Assembly (NCBI GenBank): GCA_947497265.1
Contig: CANMFP010000006.1
Coordinates: 102,397 to 166,396, forward strand
Length of the DNA stretch: 64,000 nucleotides
Direction of reading: 5' to 3'
Source of the DNA: an uncultured Isoptericola sp.
Lineage (GTDB): Bacteria; Actinomycetota; Actinomycetes; Actinomycetales; Cellulomonadaceae
Shown here: positions 56,798 to 64,000 of the stretch, piece by piece
How the letters are laid out: each line of letters opens with the position of its first letter
Position numbering within the stretch: position 1 is the first letter of the stretch
Notes under the pieces: model-generated
The model's database searches: none
The model's input: the letters and a program-made list of their open reading frames with translations, nothing else
What the model was told of the DNA's origin: nothing
Made by a program: the position numbers and the translations under genes

Positions 56798-57729
56798 TGC
56801 CCCGTCACTTCCTGCGTGACGACGACCTCACGCCGGCCGAGCAGCGCGAGGTGCTCGACCTCGCCGTCGCGTTCCGCGAGGACCGCACCGTGCGCACCCC
56901 GTTGGCCGGGCCCCAGGGCGTGGCCCTCGTCTTCGACAAGCCGACCCTGCGCACCCAGGTCTCCTTCTCGACGGGGGTCGCAGAGATGGGCGGGTTTCCG
57001 CTCGTGGTCGACGGACGGCTCGCCCAGGTGGGCGTCCGCGAGTCCGTCGCCGACGTCACGCGCGTGCTGGACCGGCAGGTCTCCGCGATCGTGTGGCGGA
57101 CTTTCGGCCAGGACCGGATCGAGGAGATGGCCGCCGTCTCCCGGGTACCCGTGGTGAACGCCCTGACGGACGACTACCACCCGTGCCAGCTCCTGGCCGA
57201 CCTGGTCACGATCGCCCAGCACCGCGGCGGCCTCGACGCCCTGCCGGGGCAGCGGCTCGTCTACGTCGGGGACGCGGCGAACAACATGGCGGTCTCGTAC
57301 CTGCTCGCCGGGGCGACCGCCGGACTGCACGTCGTCGTCTGCGGCCCTGACGGCTACCTCCCGACCGACGACGTCGTGGCCCGCGCCGACGGGATCGCCG
57401 CGACCACGGGCGGCTCGGTCGCCGTGACCACGGACGCCGCGGCCGCCGTCGTCGGCGCCGACGTCGTGGTGACCGACACCTGGGTGTCGATGGGCGACGA
57501 GGACGAGGCCACCCAGCGGGTCGCCGACCTCCTGCCGTACCAGGTCACGCCCGACCTCATGGCGGGAGCGAAGGACGACGCCCTCTTCCTGCACTGCCTG
57601 CCGGCCTACCGCGGCAAGGAGGTCGCCGGCGAGGTCATCGACGGCCCCCGGTCCGTCGTCTGGGACGAGGCGGAGAACCGTCTGCACGCCCAGAAGGCCG
57701 TCCTGACGTTCCTCCTGGAGCAGCGATGA
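56794..57729 (+). CDS. argF: Ornithine carbamoyltransferase
   Basis: 311 aa (two adjacent ATGs; the second, 56797, has the better distance from GGAGGAGG). It forms citrulline from ornithine and carbamoyl phosphate. Active-site blocks are [21 protein letters not shown] and [13 protein letters not shown]. The carbamoyl-phosphate loop reads [10 protein letters not shown] instead of the more usual KPSTRTR; the arginine and final threonine are kept, and I believe this variant is common in Micrococcales. [15 protein letters not shown] is the nucleotide-like central segment. Overlaps argD and argR. Confidence 0.95.
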   Translation: MMPRHFLRDDDLTPAEQREVLDLAVAFREDRTVRTPLAGPQGVALVFDKPTLRTQVSFSTGVAEMGGFPLVVDGRLAQVGVRESVADVTRVLDRQVSAIVWRTFGQDRIEEMAAVSRVPVVNALTDDYHPCQLLADLVTIAQHRGGLDALPGQRLVYVGDAANNMAVSYLLAGATAGLHVVVCGPDGYLPTDDVVARADGIAATTGGSVAVTTDAAAAVVGADVVVTDTWVSMGDEDEATQRVADLLPYQVTPDLMAGAKDDALFLHCLPAYRGKEVAGEVIDGPRSVVWDEAENRLHAQKAVLTFLLEQR

Positions 57730-58262
57730 GCGCGACGCCCGCCCACGGCCCGCTCACCACCAAGGCGGCGCGGCACGCGCGCATCGTCGAGATCGTGCGG
57801 CGCACCGCGATCCACTCGCAGGCGGAGCTCGCCCGCGAGCTCGCCGACGAAGGGCTGTCCGTCACCCAGGGCACGCTCTCGCGCGACCTCATCGAGCTGC
57901 GTGCCGAGAAGGTCCGTAGCGCGGACGGCTCGCTCGTCTACGCCGTGCCCGGCGAGGGCGGCGACCGCAGCGTGCAGGCCCCCGGCGTCGGCGGCCACGA
58001 CTCCGGCTACCTCGCGGCCCGCCTGGCCCGGCTCTGCGCCGACCTCCTGGTCTCGGCCGAGGCGTCCGGCAACCAGGTCGTGCTGCGCACACCGCCCGGG
58101 GCCGCGAACTACCTGGCCTCCGCCATCGACCACTCCGTCTTCCCCGGGGTCCTCGGCTGCATCGCCGGGGACGACACGATCCTGGTGATCGCCCGGGACC
58201 CGGCCGGCGGCGACGAGCTCGCCGCACGGTTCCTCGAGCTCACGGCGTCACCGGACGCCTGA
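57726..58262 (+). CDS. argR: Arginine repressor ArgR
   Basis: 178 aa, slightly long for the family because of an N-terminal extension and an insertion. The winged-helix domain has [20 protein letters not shown] followed by [14 protein letters not shown]; the C-terminal hexamerisation and arginine-binding domain has [15 protein letters not shown] with the Asp pair that contacts arginine. It likely represses argC from the A/T-rich box at 52296. Location inside the operon makes the loop autogenous. A 46-nt gap with an AAGGATG site separates it from argG. Confidence 0.95.
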   Translation: MSATPAHGPLTTKAARHARIVEIVRRTAIHSQAELARELADEGLSVTQGTLSRDLIELRAEKVRSADGSLVYAVPGEGGDRSVQAPGVGGHDSGYLAARLARLCADLLVSAEASGNQVVLRTPPGAANYLASAIDHSVFPGVLGCIAGDDTILVIARDPAGGDELAARFLELTASPDA

Positions 58263-58308
58263 GCCTGTCAGACTCGACCCCTCAACCGCACAGCAAGGAT
58301 GAAGTTTC

Positions 58309-61007
<2,699 letters not shown>

Positions 61008-61631
61008 GTGAGCGTCGGCGCGGAGGTGCTCGCCGCCGTCGTGCAGCAGGTGCACGACGGCGTCCCGCGTCTGCCCGGGCCGGGTGCGTCCGCCCCGTGG
61101 CGGACCACCCGGCTCGTCTGCGTCGACGGCCCTGCGGGGTCGGGCAAGACGACCCTCGCCACCCAGCTGGCTGTCGAGCTCGTCTGCCAGGTGGTGCACA
61201 TGGACGACCTCTACGAGGGCTGGGAGGCCGGGCCTGACGGCGGCGCGGCACGACTGCGCTCGTGGGTGCTGGACCCGCTGGCGGCGGGCAGTGCGGGGGA
61301 GTACCGGCGGTTCGACTGGGAGGCCGGGACGTACGCCGAGGCGCACACCGTGCCACCGGCGCCCTTCCTCGTGGTCGAGGGGTGCGGGGCTGCCGCGCGG
61401 CAGGTCGACCCGTGGGCCGTGCTGCGGATCTGGGTCGAGGCCGGCGACGAGGAGCGGCTGCGGCGCGGCCTCGCGCGCGACGGTGCGGCGGCGCGGCCCC
61501 ACTGGTTGAGGTGGATGGCCGACGAAGCAGCGCACTACGCTGCGGAGCAGACCCGCGCGCGGGCCGACGTCCACCTCGACGGCTTCGGCCGGCCGCGCAC
61601 GACGGCGCCGGAGTCACGGGAGGCGATATGA
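61008..61631 (+). CDS. P-loop NTPase, uridine kinase-like
   Basis: 207 aa. Walker A GPAGSGKTTL at residues 41-50, MDDLYEGWEAG (acidic Walker B-like/phosphate acceptor region as in uridine and adenylylsulfate kinases), VVEGCGAA, and an Arg-rich lid (DEERLRRGLARDG). It resembles actinobacterial uridine-kinase-like proteins of unknown substrate, with a Trp-rich WLRWMADEAAHYA tail. The GTG start touches the argH stop and the end overlaps the glycosylase gene by ATGA, so it is cotranscribed. A link to arginine metabolism is not implied. Confidence 0.82.
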   Translation: MSVGAEVLAAVVQQVHDGVPRLPGPGASAPWRTTRLVCVDGPAGSGKTTLATQLAVELVCQVVHMDDLYEGWEAGPDGGAARLRSWVLDPLAAGSAGEYRRFDWEAGTYAEAHTVPPAPFLVVEGCGAAARQVDPWAVLRIWVEAGDEERLRRGLARDGAAARPHWLRWMADEAAHYAAEQTRARADVHLDGFGRPRTTAPESREAI

Positions 61632-62305
61632 CGGGTACGACGGCGGGCACCTCGCGGACGGCGACCCTGCCGTGGCAGGTCCCCGGCCCGGCCTGGTACG
61701 ACCGGGACGTGCACACCGTGGCGCGCGACCTGCTCGGCGCCTACGTCACGCGCCGGACGCCCGAGGGCGAGGTCACTCTGCGCCTGACGGAGGTCGAGGC
61801 GTACGCCGGGGCCGTCGACCCGGCGTCGCACGCCTACCGGGGCCGCACCGAGCGCAACCGGTCCATGTTCGGCGGGCCCGGCCGCCTCTACGTCTACCGT
61901 CACCTCGGCCTGCACCACTGCGTCAACGTGGTGTGCGGGCCTGTGGGCAGGGCCTCGGCCGTCCTCCTGCGTGCCGGCGAGGTCGTCGCGGGCACCGAGC
62001 TGGCGCGTGCGCGTCGCACGGCGGCGGGCCGGTGCGACTCCGACCGGCAGATCGCTCGTGGCCCCGCGCGGCTCACGGTCGCGCTCGCGCTCGACCGTGG
62101 GGACGACGGCGCGGGCGTGACCGACGCCGAGGGCGCCGTCGTCGTGCACCTGCCGGTGGACCCGTTGCCGCGCGCCGTCGCGACCGGACCACGCGTCGGT
62201 GTGGGCGGCGAAGGTGCGGACCCGTCCAGGTTCGGGTGGCGGTCGTGGCTCGTCGACGAGCCGACCGTGTCGGCGTACCGACCGGTGTCGCGCCGGGGGC
62301 GCTGA
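61628..62305 (+). CDS. Alkyladenine (3-methyladenine) DNA glycosylase, AAG/MPG family
   Basis: 225 aa. LTEVEAYAGAVDPASHAYRG contains the catalytic Glu that activates water, followed by RTERNRSMFGGPGRLYVYRH and LGLHHCVNVVCG, all hallmarks of the AAG fold. The enzyme excises alkylated and deaminated purines as the first step of base excision repair. Located between the arg operon and tyrS, a conserved neighbourhood in actinobacteria. ATG 61628 overlaps the upstream stop. Confidence 0.92.
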   Translation: MTGTTAGTSRTATLPWQVPGPAWYDRDVHTVARDLLGAYVTRRTPEGEVTLRLTEVEAYAGAVDPASHAYRGRTERNRSMFGGPGRLYVYRHLGLHHCVNVVCGPVGRASAVLLRAGEVVAGTELARARRTAAGRCDSDRQIARGPARLTVALALDRGDDGAGVTDAEGAVVVHLPVDPLPRAVATGPRVGVGGEGADPSRFGWRSWLVDEPTVSAYRPVSRRGR

Positions 62306-62390
62306 GACGCGCGCGGGGCCGGCCGGCGGATCGGGCACACTAGGTGGGCGGCTCGGCCGGGCCGCGACGAACCACCCCGAGGAGCACACG

Positions 62391-63650
62391 GTGACCGACG
62401 TTCTCGATGAGCTGCACTGGCGAGGCCTGGTGGCGCAGACCACCGACGAGGCTGCGCTGCGCGACGCGCTCTCGGAGGGGCCGATCGCGTACTACTGCGG
62501 CTTCGACCCGACGGCGCCGAGCCTGCACCACGGTCACCTCGTCCAGCTCATCCTGCTGAGGCACCTGCAGCGTGCCGGGCACAGGGCTGTCGCGCTGGTC
62601 GGTGGGGCGACGGGGATGATCGGGGACCCTCGTCAGTCCGGCGAGCGGGTGCTCAACACCAAGGAGACCGTCGCCGAGTGGACGGAACGTCTCAAGGCGC
62701 AGATCTCCCGCTTCCTCGACTTCGACGGCGACAACCCGGCGGTCCTGGTCAACAACCTCGACTGGATCGACGGGATGTCGGCCATCGACTTTCTGCGCGA
62801 CGTGGGCAAGCACTACCGCCTGGGCACCATGCTGGCCAAGGACACGGTGGCGCGCCGGCTGAGCTCGGACGAGGGGATCAGCTTCACCGAGTTCAGCTAC
62901 CAGATCCTGCAGGGCATCGACTTCCTGGAGCTCTACCGTCGCCACGGGGTCACCCTGCAGACCGGTGGCAACGACCAGTGGGGGAACCTGCTCTCCGGGG
63001 TCGAGCTCGTGCGACGCTCCGAGGGCGAGACGGTCCATGTCATGACGACGCCGTTGATCACCAAGGCCGACGGCACCAAGTTCGGCAAGACCGAGGGTGG
63101 CGCGGTCTGGCTGGCGCCGGACCTGATGAGTCCGTACGCCTTCTACCAGTACTGGCTCAACGCGTCCGACTCGGACGTCGTGCCGTGGCTGAAGATCTTC
63201 ACGTTCCGGACGCGCGAGGAGATCGGGGACCTCGAGCGTGAGGTGGCGGACCGCCCCTTCGCTCGCATCGCCCAGAAGACGCTCGCCGCGGACGTCACCA
63301 CCCTGGTGCACGGCGCCGCGGCGACGGAGGCGGTGGTCGCCGCGAGCCAGGCGCTGTTCGGCCGGGGCGAGCTGACCTCGCTGGACGCCGAGACGCTGGG
63401 GGCCGCGACGGCGGAGCTGCCCCGCGCCGAGGTGCAGGTCGGGACGCCCGTGCTCGACGCGCTCGTGGACAGCGGCCTGGTGGCGTCGCGCGCCGCCGGT
63501 CGACGGGCGGTCGCGGACGGCGGCGCCTACGTCAACAACGTCAAGGTCGAGTCGGAGGACGCTCTCCTCCGGGCGGAGGACCTGCTGCACGGCCGGTACG
63601 CGGTGCTGCGGCGGGGCAAGAAGACCCTCGCTGTCGCGGACGCCGGCTGA
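62391..63650 (+). CDS. tyrS: Tyrosyl-tRNA synthetase
   Basis: 419 aa class I synthetase. HIGH is represented by HHGH (46-49, PTAPSLHHGHLVQLILLRHL), the TyrRS tyrosine pocket by YCGFDP and EFSYQILQGIDFLELYRRHG, KMSKS by KFGKT (about 233-237), and the C-terminal S4 domain by GLVASRAAGRRAVADGGAYV. The KFGKT form belongs to the bacterial TyrRS type. GTG 62391 follows GAGGAG by 6 nt. It is followed by a hairpin and an rRNA promoter region. Confidence 0.96.
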   Translation: MTDVLDELHWRGLVAQTTDEAALRDALSEGPIAYYCGFDPTAPSLHHGHLVQLILLRHLQRAGHRAVALVGGATGMIGDPRQSGERVLNTKETVAEWTERLKAQISRFLDFDGDNPAVLVNNLDWIDGMSAIDFLRDVGKHYRLGTMLAKDTVARRLSSDEGISFTEFSYQILQGIDFLELYRRHGVTLQTGGNDQWGNLLSGVELVRRSEGETVHVMTTPLITKADGTKFGKTEGGAVWLAPDLMSPYAFYQYWLNASDSDVVPWLKIFTFRTREEIGDLEREVADRPFARIAQKTLAADVTTLVHGAAATEAVVAASQALFGRGELTSLDAETLGAATAELPRAEVQVGTPVLDALVDSGLVASRAAGRRAVADGGAYVNNVKVESEDALLRAEDLLHGRYAVLRRGKKTLAVADAG

Positions 63651-63665
63651 CCGTCCGGACCGGGA

Positions 63666-63708
63666 ACATGCTCTGGCCTGCGGATTTGGTCCGGGGGCCG
63701 GAGCATGT
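63666..63708 (+). terminator. Hairpin after tyrS
   Basis: ACATGCTCTGGCC (63666-63678) pairs with GGCCGGAGCATGT (63696-63708) with a single mismatch across a 17-nt loop, starting 16 nt after the tyrS stop. It could terminate tyrS; its right side runs into a possible rRNA promoter. Confidence 0.55.
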
Positions 63709-63715
63709 GTAATGT
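63686..63715 (+). promoter_or_regulatory. Candidate upstream rRNA promoter P1
   Basis: TTGGTC (63686-63691), 18 nt, TAATGT (63710-63715). A further extended -10-like element, GGGTACAGT at 63820-63828, lacks a clear -35. Confidence 0.4.
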
Positions 63716-63890
63716 TCTGGTCGTTCGCCCGAGAGGGAGGCACGGACACCGAGGAGACAGCCCACGGGCTGGGTACCGGTGGCCGGTCCCGCGGGTGGAC
63801 CACCTCGAACCTTCAGATCGGGTACAGTAGTGTGCCCGATCGATCGAGGACCCACCCGATCCAGGTCGGCCGGCGCTCACGGAGCGAAGG

Positions 63891-63919
63891 TTGACCAAGA
63901 GGATCGGACCGGGTAAGGT
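63891..63919 (+). promoter_or_regulatory. rRNA operon promoter
   Basis: TTGACC (63891-63896), exactly 17 nt, TAAGGT (63914-63919): the best principal-sigma promoter in the window. The sequence downstream is the rRNA leader, so this should drive the ribosomal RNA operon. Confidence 0.75.
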
Positions 63920-64000
63920 TGAAGGGTTGCCCCGGACGGGGTCGGAGCGGTTGTTCCGGTCTTGGATGGTGTGCGTCGGTTGTTTGAGAACTCAACAGTG
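63920..64000 (+). other. 5' leader of an rRNA operon (16S gene beyond the window)
   Basis: The last bases, TTGTTTGAGAACTCAACAGT, are the conserved actinobacterial pre-16S leader with the TTGAGAACTCAA palindrome (63984-63995) used in antitermination and RNase III processing. No part of mature 16S rRNA is inside the window. The tract 63720-63890 contains no gene I can support. Confidence 0.8.

Noticed and set aside
56925..56970. ArgF loop TLRT as a sign of altered substrate specificity
   Set aside because: The phosphate-binding Arg and Thr are kept, HPCQ, SMG and HCLP motifs are intact, and the gene sits in a normal arg operon; the variant appears usual in this order.

Overview
The window is chromosomal DNA from a very G+C-rich actinobacterium, most likely a Micrococcales member of the Cellulomonadaceae/Promicromonosporaceae type. 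This rests on gene order: murE-murF-mraY-murD-ftsW-murG-murC-ftsQ-ftsZ-pgeF-sepF-yggT-divIVA, his genes followed by sseB and infC-rpmI-rplT, and an arg operon running into tyrS and an rRNA leader. It also rests on the many GTG starts, ATGA/GTGA stop-start overlaps and leaderless promoters. The DAP-recognition motif of MurE is altered (DDPH instead of DNPR), which points to L-Lys or L-Orn rather than meso-DAP peptidoglycan and fits those families.

Layout. 1-13.7 kb: division and cell-wall (dcw) cluster, beginning inside murE. 13.8-15.8 kb: a TraR/DksA-like protein, lspA and an rluD-type pseudouridine synthase. 15.9-18.8 kb: a secreted beta-helix protein and a convergent LacI-family regulator. 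18.9-23.6 kb: dnaE, a NUDIX protein, a small flavin/F420 split-barrel protein and an S4 protein. 23.7-36.4 kb: hisD, a SWIM-SNF2 helicase converging on a RecQ helicase with a C-terminal phosphoribosyltransferase-like domain, a membrane protein, a Tat-type Rieske lipoprotein, then hisC-hisB-(unknown)-hisH-hisA-sseB. 36.4-40.3 kb: an all-minus-strand block (DUF1844 protein, coiled-coil membrane protein, trypsin-like lipoprotein; furA-katA) lying between sseB and infC. 40.4-43.7 kb: infC-rpmI-rplT, a SPOUT rRNA methyltransferase and a 2'-5' RNA ligase-like phosphodiesterase. 43.8-48.3 kb: pheS-pheT-SDR. 48.3-52.3 kb: accessory genes (a frameshifted LLM oxidoreductase, CPBP protease, methyltransferase, quinone oxidoreductase, GNAT). 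52.3-62.3 kb: argC-J-B-D-F-R-G-H, a P-loop kinase and an alkyladenine glycosylase. 62.4-64 kb: tyrS, then the promoters and leader of an rRNA operon whose 16S gene lies beyond the window.

How the parts work together. The dcw genes make lipid II and assemble the divisome (FtsZ, SepF, FtsQ, FtsW, DivIVA). The arg operon encodes the ornithine cycle and its own repressor. The his genes cover only part of the pathway; hisG, hisE, hisI and hisF are not here. FurA probably represses itself and the catalase gene.

Most notable signals: (i) fifteen genes preceded by a TANNNT hexamer ending 6-8 nt before the start codon, implying widespread leaderless transcription; (ii) a probable ATC start codon for infC; (iii) a RecQ-phosphoribosyltransferase fusion; (iv) a G8-tract frameshift in an F420-type oxidoreductase; (v) strong palindromes upstream of ftsZ, the beta-helix gene, the methyltransferase and furA; (vi) a perfect 54-bp direct repeat at the 3' end of katA. 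I found no CRISPR array, transposase, prophage or tRNA gene. No wholly new multi-gene system is demonstrable from sequence alone.
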